Counted from the first letter of the stretch, positions 48,369-61,287 are shown. The stretch is DNA of 64,000 nucleotides from Arachis hypogaea (GCF_003086295.3 NC_092051.1:9230810-9294809), one strand, 5' to 3'. Made by a program: numbers and translations. The notes: generated by a model not told the origin, from the sequence alone.

Positions 48369-48551
48369 GATCTGACGCTTCCAGTAACTCCGGTTAGGAT
48401 TGATGATACCAGCATCAAGCGTCTACGCGGAAAGGAGGTTTCTTTAGTGAAAGTAGCTTGGAGTCGAGCTGGTATTGAAGAATATACCTAGGAGCTTAAA
48501 TCAGAGATGCGGAAGTACTACTCCCACCTCTTTTCAGGTATCTCACTCTGA
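48369..48551 (+). pseudogene. Chromodomain of the Tekay-type integrase
   Basis: After the stop at 48366-48368 the frame continues PVRIDDTSIKRLRGKEVSL, VKVAWSRAGIEEYT, a TAG at 48489-48491, then ELKSEMRKYYSHLF. This is the typical chromodomain tail of Tekay/Del integrases, which targets insertion to modified chromatin. The TAG stands where relatives have Trp, one of the aromatic positions of the fold. Confidence 0.8.
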
Positions 48552-48575
48552 ATTTTGGGGACAAAATTCCTAATT

Positions 48576-48587
48576 AGGTGGGTAGGA
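48576..48587 (+). other. Polypurine tract of the Tekay-type element
   Basis: aggtgggtagga lies directly before the 3' LTR. It is the expected plus-strand primer site, although interrupted by two T. Confidence 0.75.
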
Positions 48588-51500
48588 TGTAAATCCTGCT
48601 AAAATCAGTAAATAATTAGTTAATAAATTGAATTTTAATTAGGAAAGATAAAAATTCAAAACTAATATCAAAATAGGATAGAGCTCGTCGAAACGAGAAT
48701 TTTGATACCAAATTCGATAATTTGGCACAAAATCGGACCGGAAGGGCCGAACCGATTGAACTGGGGCCTAAACCCGGCTCGTGGATCCAACCAGACCCAT
48801 AATAGAAGCAGCAGCTTCTTCTCTTTCATTTGCATCCAACGAAGCCAACAGAATTGGGGGAAAGGGGAGAGGAGATCTCAAACCCCCACAACCTTTGATC
48901 CACCATAACTCCTCCGTCCGGGCTCCGATCGCCGCACCGTTTGCGGCCACGTGTTCAGTGCGTCAAGCTCTACCTTTTTATTTGATCAATTTCACTGTTA
49001 GGTCTTATATTTGATTCAGAATCTCTATTCCCCTTTCTTTGGTGAAATTGAAATCCTATAGTGAAATCTTGTCCAATTATGTGTTTTAGGATCAAGTTAG
49101 CTTCCGGGACTTGATGGGCTCGAGCTATTGAGCATATGGGTACGGTAAGGACACCAAACCCTATCTCAATCTTGTATTTATAATGAGAAAACTGAAATTG
49201 GAACATGTATATGTATTAGGTGTAGATTGAGTGGGTATATATGCTTTGGAATTGAATTGGGAATATTTGGAGGCTTGTTGGTGATCAAATCTTGGTTTAT
49301 GGCTGTTCTAATTGAGCTTGGAGGGGCTTTGTTTTGTGTTGTGAGGCTGCCTTGGGTGAAACTAAGTGGTCGGCCAAGGTATGGTTTAAGTTTCGCACGT
49401 TTAATATTTACAGTGTTGTGAAAACTTAGGTTAGAGAAATCATAGGATAAGTTGAATTTGTTAATTGCATTTAATGAGTAGTTTTGTAATGTTATTGGAA
49501 TAATTGTTGATGAATACATGTTGAAATTATGGGGTTTTGAGGTTATTACTTTTATGCTCTTGGATTTACTTACGATGGATTGTGTTGATGTTGGTATATA
49601 TGGATGGTGTTTGTTAATAAAGAATTGTTAATAAAGAGTTGATATGTGTCATTGAAGGGTTGAGTTGTGTTAATGGAATTTAATTGTTATATGTTAATAG
49701 AAGGTTGATAAATATATGATAAAGGGTGGTATAAGTGAAGAGTTGATATGAATAAATGAGGGGTTATTAATGTATGAGGTAAATGTTGATAATTATTGTT
49801 GTTCAAGGTTTGTGGAATTGGTTAAAGGTAGTATGAACAATGGTTGTTAATGACATAGGCTAATATGGTATTAGAATGCAAGTTGTAATGGTAAGGAACA
49901 TGAGTGATGAAAATGAGGTTTGGTTGAGAATTAGTTAAGAACCAATTTTTGATGAATTTTGGAAGTCCATAATTTACTCCTCAAGTCTTGGATTGAGTTG
50001 TGATTTGTTGCAAATAAAAGATGGTTTTAAGAGCTTTTGATTAATATCAATTTTGTGAAAAACGGATTTTTGTAGAGAAAGTTATGGACATTGAAAATCT
50101 AGTGTATGAATCTGTGTTTAGGAATGGTGAAAACTGGTTGCAGCAATCTTCCTGGGCATTCTGCCCATTTTTTTGAAAGAACGCCCATCCACGCGTGCGC
50201 GTGGATTACACGTATTCGTGGAGTGGAATTTTGGCGACGCATGCGCGAGAAGCATACATACGCGTGTGATCATATCCACGCGTGCGCATGACTCATGCGT
50301 ACGCGTGACTCGATGTATGCTCCATGCGTGCGCGTGGCCTACGCGTACGCGTGGATGCTGCCTGCTGCAAAAATCAATTTTGACTATTTTTAAACCAATT
50401 TTCCACTTCTAAACCTCCATTTTCTTCCTTTTAAGGCTTAGAGTATGGTTTTAGGTCCAGTGGATAAAAGAAGCTAGGAAAACAAGATATCTTGAGGGTG
50501 AAAAAAGTTGTAAATGGCGGCTTATGAAGAAAATAAGAATGTTAACGAAGTTTAGCGCTAAGGCTTGATAATTGATGATGTATTGATAATAAAATTGCCA
50601 TGGCTTATGAATAATGATATCTGAGATACAAGTTTCCCTGGGTTAAAACCGTGGCTCGCCACCGCGTGTTCCAGGTTGATTCTCGATACTCTGTTGACTC
50701 TACGTTGTAAGGGTGATCGGGCACGTATAAATTCCCGGGTATGGATAACCTCCATTGAGTGATTATATGATGAATGTATGTGAACTCGATGCATAGACTC
50801 TTGGGGATGCGCGACGGGGGATAGTCTAAGGTTTTTGAACTTGTCGGGTTGGCTGGATAACCGACAGATGGGCCCCATCAGCCATAGGACAGGCATGCAT
50901 CATATGCATTTGTTTGTTTTGATTGTTTTGCACTTCCTAGGTATGCCTAACTGATATATACCAGTTGTTACCTGTTATACTTGCTACTTGTACTATCTGC
51001 TCATTACTTGTGCTTGATCTTATTTGGTTGTTTGTTTCTGTTGCATTATGGATGATGGAGGAAATGGAGAAATGGTTTGGTGTTAGACTAGGATTGAAAT
51101 TGAGTAAGTTAGATAGATTTAGAATACCTACCCTTGTTTATGGTTTCTGTTTAGTAATTAAGTTGGATAATTGAATAACGGAGTTCTAGGATTGCCTATG
51201 ACATTCTCAGGACCTTATTTATTATATGCGTGGCACTTTTACTATGTTGAGAACCTCCGGTTCTCATTTCATATTGTGTTGCTGTTTTTCAGATGCAGGT
51301 CGAGAGGCTCCTCGTTAGGCGTCTGGATCTTGAAGCGAAGTAGTTTCTGGATGTATTTTGGGTTTTTGTTTATATTTTTGTATATTCAAGTAACTTGTGT
51401 ATGCTGCTCCTCCTAGAGGTTGAGGGAGAGATAGGAGTTTATTTTGGTATTTTGGTGTATTTTGGGGATACCTATGTATGTTCATATGTATATATATATC

Positions 51501-51803
51501 CTCCGGCCAGCCTTAGCTTCGCAGGCTGAGTCAAGAGCTAGTTTTACTGTTTCCTTGGCTTTCCTTTACATCTTTGGTTTACCATTATCATTTTCATATT
51601 AGATTTCTTAGTACGCAAGTAGCCCTATTCCTTGAGCGTTGCGCTTTTCATTTTGCGATTTTTGTTTACCCGTTTGTTTCAAGGCTCTTAGTATACTATT
51701 TCTTTTATACATATATGTATATTTTTACTGTTAGATGTTCGTAATACCTTACTATCTCATTCTTATGACTTAAGCATAAGATTTAGTATAATAGGGTGTT
51801 ACA
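48588..51803 (+). mobile_element. 3' LTR of the Tekay-type element (3216 bp)
   Basis: Full-length partner of the 5' LTR. It carries an extra roughly 45-bp unit within the CG-rich cluster (about 50300-50350), which accounts for its greater length. Confidence 0.92.
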
Positions 51804-51808
51804 AATAA

Positions 51809-53691
51809 GGTTTTCCTTTTATCAAAATAACACATTCGAAGTGGTTTTTCTTTTTTCTAAGGCAATGCGTGAAAAAATGGAAACATTATTATACAAAGTA
51901 AGACAAAAATATTATTTAAATGCTAAAATTAATCATTATTAATTTATATATATGTATCTATAATTTAATTTATTTTAAATATATATTTTATATTGATAAC
52001 TAATTTTAAGATATACTTAGATTTAATTTGGTAAAAATTTTTAAAAGTATAAATATCTCGTTTTGTATTTGGTAAATTAAAAAACTTATGTATTTATACA
52101 GTTTTTAAAAATTAGGAGTGCTTTTGAAAATACTTAAAGGAGAATATTTTAAAATTAGTTTATGCTCATCAAAATTAAAAAGTCTAATATAATTTTATAT
52201 ATTAATTAATATCTAAATTTAATTTTTATATTAATATCTATAATAATATTTTTAAATTTTAAAAATTATTTTACTAAACATGTTTATTGTTGTTTGTATT
52301 TATTAAAGTCATTTTTATTTAATTTATTAAATATAAATACTATAATTTAAAAAAAATATTAAAAAATTACTAAAATTCATTATTTTTTATTATTATTTAA
52401 CCATCACTCAAATCTAATAATATATTTTATTCTATACTTTTAAATATTAATTATCAAATAAAAATTAAAAACAATAAATTTTAATAATTTTTTAATTTTT
52501 TTTAATTCCCTTTTAAAAACTAACTTTTAAAACCTACTTTTAAATATTAGGAAATTATTTAATTTTCTAATTTATTTGTGGGCAATACATATATTGATTA
52601 TAATAACAAATTATGCTATTTCAAAGTAAATGACTTATATAATGATGATCTCATTTATTGTTATAAATGTTAAATTGAATAAGTCATTATTACTTTTGAT
52701 TTGAAATTAAATCAGAATAAAACTAGATATTATCTTTTGTTCCTTAAATAATTATCTTTTGGATTTTTGATATATTATCTTTTGGACTTTAGATACTATT
52801 TTATTTAGACTTTAGAGTTGAATAGGTGCCATGCTCAAATATAAATAGGCCTTCAGAGTTTCGGTCCCAAGATACCAAAGTTGCCTTTATTGTTTTTTTC
52901 CATCAAAAGAGTCACAATTCAACCGCCTAAAAATACAGAAAGACTTTAGTTGACGAAGATCAAAAGAATCACAAGCTCCAAATTCTTCCATCAGTTTTTG
53001 ATTTCTATAAATAAAGGTACGTTTCCACAATGAAATAATTAATTTTGTTCAATTTAAGAAGGAAATAGATAAGAAATTAAAAATATTTAAAAATAATTTA
53101 GCCCATGCCTATCGAAATTGCATCATCAGCGCCACCTCAACATGTTGCATGCTGAATCATCAACTAGTCACAATCAGATACAATTGCGTGTTAAATAGTT
53201 GTCATTGATTAACAAAATTTGTATTTTTTTAATTATTAGTATCTACCCATTGGAAGACAAACTAATGAAATTCAAATCCGTTTAAAATAATGAGAATTAT
53301 TATTGAGCAAGGTTCGTAGAGGACACTAAGCAAATGATGAGTGGTCCCATATTTCACGGATTGAAAGTGTGAGAAGAGATGCTTACAATTGTCGAGCACT
53401 GGCTACGTACTACTGAGCTCTTTCGTTCTTACACACGCCGCTTTCCAATGCATGCGTTACGCATTCAAACCCAATCCTCACCGTTCCTTTCATCTAAACC
53501 CTCACAAAATTATCCATGTTTTGGATTTTTCTTAATTAATTTTCAGAGCGCGCGCACTCACTCCCATACCGCCATGTCATTCATCTGGATCTCGTTCAAA
53601 AAGATAGAGTTTCTTTGATTTATTTGTTTGTTTCAGGTTTGAGTAGTTCAAAACTTCAAATCAACTCAGAGATCAGAGTGCGGTAGCAGTA
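51809..53691. other. AT-rich intergenic region and leader of the transporter gene
   Basis: Up to about 53300 there is AT-rich sequence with no supported gene. From about 53350 the base composition changes, and 53520-53691 is probably leader or a leader intron of the gene that follows (tttgtttcag at 53627-53636 looks like an acceptor). Confidence 0.5.
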
Positions 53692-56600
53692 ATGGTGAGA
53701 GGCTCTCGATCTCAGATTTCGTTGAATTATGATGGTAACGAAGACGAAGACATTGAAACCGTCAACTACGACAGTGGTAGTGACAATGAAGATAAGCTAG
53801 ATCCGCCTGAGTCTTTCTCTTCTCGCCAATGGCCTCAAAGTTACAAGTACGGACATTCTTTTTCTTCTTCACTGCCATTTTTGTTTCCTGTGTTTGCTTT
53901 TCCTTTCTTAGAATTGATTCTAGTTACAATTAATTATGCATAATTGATTTGCGGTAATGTTAAGGAGACAGAAAAAGAGTGTGTTTGACAAATGCCTTGG
54001 GGAGGAGAGAGAGGCATGTTTGAGCTTCTTTATGTTTGCCATTTTTTTTTGAATGTTGAGGGACCAAAGAATTATTAAAATAAAATAAAATCATTGTAAT
54101 GGTTGTGTGAGGAGGGTGACTAAGATTGTCTAGATTCTTTTGGTTTACTCAACAGCTGTTGCGAGTATGGCACGTGATGTATGTGTGTAGCCTTTTGTGT
54201 CTCTGTTATTGGTTTCGTTGATGAGGCCATTCACTATTCTTCTCTGATTATGTGTTTCTTTCTTTTTTTTTTCTTATGACAGAGAAGCAACTGATTCTTA
54301 CTCAATTGCTGCAGCTCCGAGTCTTGGATCATTTCTTCGAGGACCGAGTGTTATCTATTCAAGCTTCGTCAACAAGTCAAAGAGTTATTTAGAACTAGAT
54401 GCAAAGGCTTCTTTTCTGTCTGGTCTGGGATATGGTGGTAGTGTGCATCAAGATGGGATCACAAGACAATCAACATGGTGGGAGAAAGCTTCAATTCAAA
54501 TGCAAATTCCTGAAGAATTACCCCTTGGTTATGGATGCAACCTCACTCAAACAATTTTCAATGGTATCACATTGTATTTTATTTACTTGGTGATCCTTTT
54601 TTTCAGTAACCATGTATGCTTATTTAGATATATTAATAATTTAAAGATATATTAAAAAAGTGATAGTTATGGATAAAAGAAAAAAGGAGGACGTGCATTT
54701 GCCTTATAACAATGTGACTTAAGCTGTGCAAAAAAAACAAAAGAAGTTTGGTAATGGATATTGATTTAATAAGTCATATTGCGATGAAACAAGGAGTACT
54801 TGTAAATAACTCCTGTGCTATTACTTACCTTACTGCTTAGTAATATAAGGGACTGAAAGGTTGATTTTTGTTTGGAAAATTTTCTGGAAGATATGGTTCA
54901 GAATAATTAACTTTTGATATATATATTTCCTTGGTTTTGAAATTCAAAGAAACTTATCATTTTGTGTGGTAATGCTGTACTTGGCCAGGGATTAATGTTA
55001 TGGCTGGAGTTAGCCTTCTGTCTTCACCTTTAACGGTGATGCAAGCAGGGTGGGCCAGCTTGCTGGTGATGCTTCTTTTTGCTGTTATGTGTTTATATAC
55101 AGCGGACCTTATGAGACACTGCTTTGAAAGCAGAGAAGGGATTGTCAGCTACCCAGATATAGGAGAAGCCGCATTCGGGAGATATGGCCGTCTTATTGTA
55201 TCGGTAACTTGTTTTTTTCTGTATTAAATTTGATTAAAATTGTCGTGCAATATGTACTTTGATTAACATGTTTCTACATGGGGTATTCTTCTTCATATTC
55301 TGTATCTGAAAGCCATGACAAAATGTGCCACACATGTTTTCTTTTCTGATTACTTTTGTTTATTGATTGTTGTAATATTCTATGTTCACTAACTTGGTTT
55401 AGTTTGGACTCACGTTGCAGATCATCTTGTACATTGAATTATTTGTAAGTGCTGAATCGCATACACTCCTTTTTCTTCTTTCTGGTTTTCGTACAAAACT
55501 GTGTATTACTCTGCACTATTGGGTGTGAAATCTTGTTTCGTGATTGCAGTCATATTGTGTGGAATTTATCATCATGGAAGGAGATAACCTTACAGGGCTG
55601 TTTCCTGGATCATCGTTGGATATTGGAAGCCTCCACTTGGACTCCAAACATTTGTTTGGAATTTTGACTGCCCTTATCATTCTCCCTACTGTATGGTTAA
55701 AGGATCTTCGCATAATCTCTTATCTCTCAGGTCCTGCAAACGCAACAAAGATTTGTTTGGTTGATGCATCTTTGGAATTTTTCGTCCAATTTGTGTTAAA
55801 CTTACCGAATTTCTTCTAATGGTTTTCTGCAGCTGGAGGAGTAATTACTACAGTGGTGATTATTATCTGTGTGATTGTTGTTGGGACAACTAATGTTGGA
55901 TTCCATCACACTGGCTCTTTCCTTCATTGGAGTGGCATTCCATTTGCATTTGGTATCTACGGGTTTGGCTTCGCAGGACACTCTGTTTTTCCGAATATTT
56001 ACCAGTCTATGGCCAACAAACGAGAATTTAGCAAGGCAATCCTTATAGTGTATGGACTTTGTCACTTGCATCAGATAATAATTTTTCTTATTCTTTCTGA
56101 TAATGACTAAGTCGTTTCTTCTTTGCGTGAAGTTTCATCTTATGTGTGCTTCTATATGGACTCGTCGCAATCCCCGGATATCTCATGTTTGGTGACGAGG
56201 TTTTGTCTCAGATAACATTGAACCTGCCTGCTAATGCATTTGCTTCCAAAATTGCCCTGTGGATAATAGTAAGAGTTTCATTCTTCTTCTTCTTCTTTTT
56301 TTAAGAGGGTTTTTAGTTTTCTTTCTAAACTTCTAATGAACTTCTGCTTATATTGTATTTTCATTTCTCTTTCAGGTACTTAGCCCCTTCACCAAATATC
56401 CTTTTTTTTAGCCACATGCTAATACTTATCTATGAAAGTAGAGCAAGGCTTGTTCATGTTCATGGAACTTTTTTAGTCTAAATTTTCCTTAATTTTAAAC
56501 AAATATGCTTTGACCATGAACCCGCTTGCAAGGAGTCTGGAGGAGTTGCTGCCCCATAGAATTTCAAGTACCACTTGGTCTTTCATGCTCCTCAGAACAA

Positions 56601-58540
56601 TATTGGTTTTGGCTACACTTTTAGCTGCTTTTCTAATTCCTTTTTTCGGTAAGTCCTAGGCTTTGTCTGTGTAAGGACGAAGTATAATAAGTTAAGGAAA
56701 AGTCTAGGGGCCAGCAACTTTTGTGTTTTCTGGCCAACACTTAACCATCAAAACAATAGTGAGTGATTTTCTACCATTAGATGTAATCTCACACCATTAA
56801 AAACACTATTGATGGCCAATTGATGGTTACAAAACACCAAAATTGCTGGCCCTAGCATTCCTCGTTAAGTTAATAAACTTCTATTGTATAGCTAATGTAC
56901 TTCCACTAAATCTTGAGCAGTGTTACATCATCAGGAAAAATTCAATTTTTTATACAAAACAATATTTCTCAGTGGATGAAAGAAAGTAGTTATACTCGCT
57001 TACTCACTTTATTGTAATTTCAGGACTTGTGATGGCTTTAATTGGTTCTCTCCTCAGTACACTTGTGGTAAGCCAAGCATGCACTTAAGTCCAACATTCA
57101 TCCTATTCAACATCTCATGATTTTTAAGTAGCATGCACATTCCTCCATGTAATTCCAGAATACATGTTCTGTAACTTTATAGGATTGGGTTGAGGGGATA
57201 ATAATATATTGGAATGTTAGTATTTGTTTATGTTTAGCTACAGCTAAATTACATTTAGAAATTCGGAAAGAAAATCAAGAGTTTTCGTAAAGAATAAATC
57301 ATTATTCGGTTTAGCAAAGCTTTTAAATATTTTTCTTGCACATGGATGAAACTCGTTCGGTGAGTGATGTAGGAATGTTACACTTTTCAGGCCTTGATAT
57401 TGCCAGCTTTATGTTTTCTGAGAATTGTGGGGAAAAGAGCAACAAGTACACAGGTATATTGCATCTGATCATTTGAAGTTATAATTGTTTTTTCAACTGT
57501 GGCTATCTTATGAGAAGTTTATGGTTATTGAATCTTACCTTCACCAGGGTATAGTATAGTTTGGCAATTAATCTCTGTGGGTTAAAAGTAGCTGCGAACA
57601 GATTCTAGTACGGTTGATAATTATAAGAATTAATTGTTCATGTTTGCTGTATTGTAACATCAACTAAATAGCCTATGAGTCTATGACCAAATGCATGCAT
57701 GGTTGTTTTTCCATAATTTAAAAAAAAATGAAAATCTTATTTTCTTGATGTGAGAACTGAAATTGAGATACCCTTGATATGCTCTCTCTTCTCTCTCTCT
57801 CTCATCAACCATGTCTTCCAAAAACAACAGCTTTGATAGAGGCACATGAATAATGTTATGTCTAGACTTTTTTTTTTGGGGTCTTATACATTACACAACA
57901 CACACCCACTCACACACACTACTACTACTAAGATGAGTTCTATATTCCTCATTGAGGATTCCAACATGGATGCAGCTCCCAATAAGGCAGGTGATGCTGC
58001 CATTGATCCAAGGCTTGGGCTGCATGTTATGTCTAGACTTGAACAATACACAAATCCATCTTGTACTAAAAATTCATATGGAAAAGTATAGGTAACCAAC
58101 AATATTTTTGAACAATGTGTAAACAATGTGAATTAATAGGGTTAAAAGAGTAAATTTAATTAGTAGCATTAAATTAGGATGTAGTGTATTTTTATTTGAT
58201 TGGTGGTTGTTCATGTTGTTCAAGATAGTCATTGTTTTTTTAGCACTCCCCAATTCATATTTATATGTAGAAGAATAGTGTAACATAACAAGAAGTGAAT
58301 CTTGGGCAGTTGGGCCTTTTATATGGGCTCTGAAACTATATTATAAACTATCTATAAAAAAGGTTTAAACCAGTATACCAAAAAAAAAAGCTTAAACCAG
58401 TACATATGAATGGTTTTGTTTCTAACTTTCTTTACTGCCTGTATTAGGTTACGTTAAGCATCATAATAGCTGCAATTGGAATCGCCAGTGCTTCCCTTGG
58501 AACATATTCAGCTTTGTTGAAAATTATTCAGAGTTACTGA
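53692..58540 (+). CDS. AVT1: AVT1-type vacuolar amino-acid transporter
   Basis: Twelve coding exons give 524 aa: 53692-53846, 54283-54563, 54989-55203, 55421-55444, 55550-55730, 55833-56049, 56133-56268, 56376-56395, 56503-56648, 57024-57067, 57391-57453, 58448-58540. The total is a multiple of three and every junction keeps frame. The first 140 residues are hydrophilic and acidic ([19 protein letters not shown]), as in plant AVT1 proteins. The Aa_trans domain follows, with about 11 membrane segments ([66 protein letters not shown]). Such carriers exchange neutral amino acids across the vacuolar membrane with protons. Exons 4 and 8 are only 24 and 20 bp. Intron 8 has U12-type signals. Introns 9 and 11 contain inserted elements. 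Confidence 0.93.
56396..56502 (+). other. U12-type (AT-AC class) intron 8 of the transporter gene
   Basis: The donor reads ATATCCTTTTTTT, a perfect match to the minor-spliceosome AT-class consensus. The branch site ttccttaat (56485-56493) is also a perfect U12 match, about 10 nt from the acceptor. The end is ambiguous because aaatat occurs at both sides. Reading frame fits an end at 56502, just after AAAC at 56497-56500. No GT-AG alternative restores the conserved [10 protein letters not shown]. Confidence 0.8.
56696..56864. mobile_element. MITE in intron 9 of the transporter gene
   Basis: Same family as 9290-9454: ggaaaagtctaggggccagc at one end and, on the other strand, gaggaatgctagggccagca at the other. 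Flanks ataagttaa (56687-56695) and ttaagttaa (56865-56873) match at 8 of 9 bases, a Mutator-type duplication. Confidence 0.83.
57870..58023 (-). mobile_element. Short retroposed insertion in intron 11 of the transporter gene
   Basis: A perfect 17-bp duplication, ATGTTATGTCTAGACTT (57853-57869 and 58024-58040), flanks about 154 bp. On minus the insert ends in a poly(A) run (T run at 57870-57878 on plus). This is the signature of LINE-driven retroposition. There are no A and B boxes, so it is not an obvious tRNA SINE. On plus it holds a short frame with [18 protein letters not shown]. The source is unknown. Confidence 0.75.
58080..58251. mobile_element. MITE in intron 11 of the transporter gene
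   Basis: ggaaaagtataggtaaccaa at the left and, on the other strand, ggggagtgctaaaaaaacaa at the right form an imperfect inverted repeat. A perfect 9-bp duplication, AATTCATAT, flanks it at 58071-58079 and 58252-58260. Confidence 0.82.
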
Positions 58541-61287
58541 TCGATATATTCAATGATTCAGCACAAATATGGCCACTTCATCTACTGTGATTGCAATAAG
58601 AACATTCCTTTAGTTTGTCTTGGCATACAAATGTCACATTGAGTTATATATATGGTTATAGCATATTGGGCCAGAAGGAGAGGGAAAGCTAAGGAAGCCA
58701 AAGAGAGAAGTTTGAATATGTTGCATCAAAGTACATTCATTGTTGAGAATTGCAGTAGCAATCTACTGCACCCGGTGAAAATGAAACCGAGCTTGTAAGA
58801 TCAAATTTTGAAATATTCCATTCTTAAAAGCCGTTTACTTTTCGTTATTTGGGAGAAACGGCGCGTTTGTCTTGTTCAGCCTCTTCAGTTTGATGTTGCA
58901 TTGTATTCGTTATTAGCTCACTATTTGAAGTTTATACATATTTTGGAGCAAAATAAATTAGAATTTAAAAAATTTTCAAAAGCACAAGATGTTAAACCTT
59001 TTTTTTTTTGGAGGGTGGGAGGGAACCGGAAGAGAGAAAGAACAGATTACGTACTATTTGTATAATATGTTGTTACCGTAAATGCTATGGTGCCTAAAAA
59101 ATAGTGTCTATTTACTAAAAAGGGTTAAAAATTAATATTTAATTTAAAAGATATAAAAATAAATTATTTTTAAAAATTCAAAACTTATCACAAAAGATAA
59201 ATTAGGCAAAAGTTAGGCAACAATTGATAGACACCATAGAATTTTCCTTTACTAAATGATTTAATCACGATTAATCTTTCACTGTTTCATTTTGGAAGAG
59301 CAAAATCTATTACTCTCTCCTCTTTGTTAAGTGATATTCTTAATTTCCTATTACGCAATTCTTCATTCTATTCTTTTTGAAAAAAAAAAAAAAAACAAGA
59401 TATGTTCTTCTCTCTTATAAATAAAAGATTATCAAACACCTATAATGATTTTTTTTTTCATTTTTGGAGTTTATCAAGGTTTGGTAGTTTTGTTAAAGAC
59501 ATCAAGTAAGCTAAAAGAAGAGCAAACACGAAACAAAGATCTTCAAATTGGAATTTTAGTTTTGGTTTCGTTTTTTTATCTTTTCTTTTTTGAGATTATT
59601 AAATTAGATGATTTGATTTCAATTTTTTATTATAGAAGAATATTTTCGTCATAACAATAAAAAAGAATGTTTGGTCTTTTAATAAAAAATAATTATAGGA
59701 ATATATTTGTCTTTTATAATTTTTTATAAAAGTATTTTTGTATACACAATGATATAATATTTTTTTAAAAAAATAAAAACCAAATGCTGATATAGATAAA
59801 TATAATCTATGTGGTAATTTTTTATTCGTACGCCTATCTTATCATCCTGATATATATAAATTAGTCACCGTATTGAAGCAAGTATCATAATTTAATTCAA
59901 TTTTATGGTTTTTAATTTGTTATATTCATCATTACTTATAAGTTTAAGGATTCAGTACAATTTTGACTCCTATAATTTAATTTAAACATCGAATTTGTCC
60001 CCAATCTTTTATTGTATTCGAATTTGATTTTAACGTAGTCGTTCCTCTAAATTTTGGACACTCTGCCTAAGGATGCCAATCTGCCTCTGATCTTCTCAAT
60101 AATTTTAGAAGTTGTCCTATTAGTTCTTTCAAGATTAATATTTACACTAAGATATTTACCCTAGTTTTGGGCAAATCTAATATTAGATACACCTGCAATG
60201 ATAGGGATGCCACCAAGCACATCAAAACTAAAAAAATGTATTAAATATAATATTATAATTTGGTATAATAAATCATGCTATATGCACAATAATAATAACT
60301 ATTTGTATAGAATTTATGTTAGAATAAAAAATACATATTAAAAATTAATTAAATAACACATATATTTATACATAAATATATAATCAGTTGATTTAATAGT
60401 TGATTTTTTTATGTGATTACTGTTTTCTTTTAGGTATGAAAAAATTTAACAAGTGTTCGGTCAAAAGTTTAAAAATTTTATTTTGATACTTATAATTTTT
60501 TTTCTTTTAGATTTGGTTAAATATGAAAGTTATCTATTTTGATTTTTGGTATTAATTAGTTATCTATAAAAAAATATAGCATAAAACAATATAAATCAAT
60601 GCATCCAATAATTTTGTTATATACATTTAAAATATATTTGTGAATTAAGTATGGAAAATATACTATTTTAATAAATTTACTTAATATGTTATGACTTTAA
60701 TAGAAAGATAAATGTGTTTTGAGATAACTTAGTTTTTTGTACTATCATATATATATGGATTTTTGTCACATCCAATTAGATGTTAATGTTATTATAAGTA
60801 TTAAAGTATTTTTATATAATAATAGATATAAAAATAAGGGAAAAAACAAAAATGTCAAAAACAAAAATGTCAAAAAAAAAAAAAAGAAAAAAAAAAACAA
60901 CCAAACCAAATAAAAAATAAATAATAGAAATGCTTGAAAGGAGATTTGAATCTTGGTTCATATAGACTTACAAGGTACAAGTCCCCTTTTCAACTACTAC
61001 ACCAGAAAATTTACTCAATGAACTATGTGCATTATAGTATATAATTGTATTAGATATATACTAAAATTAACTATTAAAATTAATTATTAAAATTAATTAT
61101 CAGTATAGAATAAATATTAAAATATAAAATATATATTTAAAATAAATTAAATTATATATATATATATATATATAAAAAACATAATAATTAATTTTGATGT
61201 CTAAATAATATATTTTTATAGTATAATACAAGATTTAGAATTTTCTCACAGGTACAAGGCAACTATTTTCCTCCCTTAGAGGGAAAC
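58541..61287. other. 3' region of the transporter gene and intergenic sequence
   Basis: The first few hundred bases are probably the transporter's 3' untranslated region. The rest is AT-rich with a (TA)n run near 61156-61174. I see no gene and no delimited repeat. Confidence 0.5.

Larger units (their letters stand above)
40654..51803 (+). mobile_element. Complete Ty3/gypsy chromovirus, Tekay/Del type
   Basis: An 11,150-bp element with LTRs starting tgtaaatcctgc and ending gtgttaca. It is flanked by a perfect 5-bp duplication, AATAA (40649-40653 and 51804-51808). A tRNA-iMet primer site, gag, protease, RT, RNase H, integrase and a C-terminal chromodomain follow in chromovirus order. At least eleven stop codons and one frameshift interrupt gag-pol, and the LTRs differ by several percent with indels. 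The copy is therefore older than the copia element and inactive. Large LTRs (3.2 kb) and the chromodomain place it in the Tekay/Del group. Confidence 0.92.

Noticed and set aside
48702..49014. Short ORFs in the 3' LTR of the gypsy element
   Set aside because: They recur only partly in the 5' LTR, lack domain features and are broken by LTR differences. No evidence for an LTR-coded protein.
40654..51803. Identity with the peanut FIDEL family, suggested by the 11.2-kb length
   Set aside because: FIDEL is described as related to Athila/Calypso, whereas this element has a Tekay-type chromodomain. The length match is taken as coincidence.
57846..58091. 81-codon plus-strand ORF in transporter intron 11
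   Set aside because: It spans the target duplication and the retroposed insert, so it is a composite of unrelated pieces.
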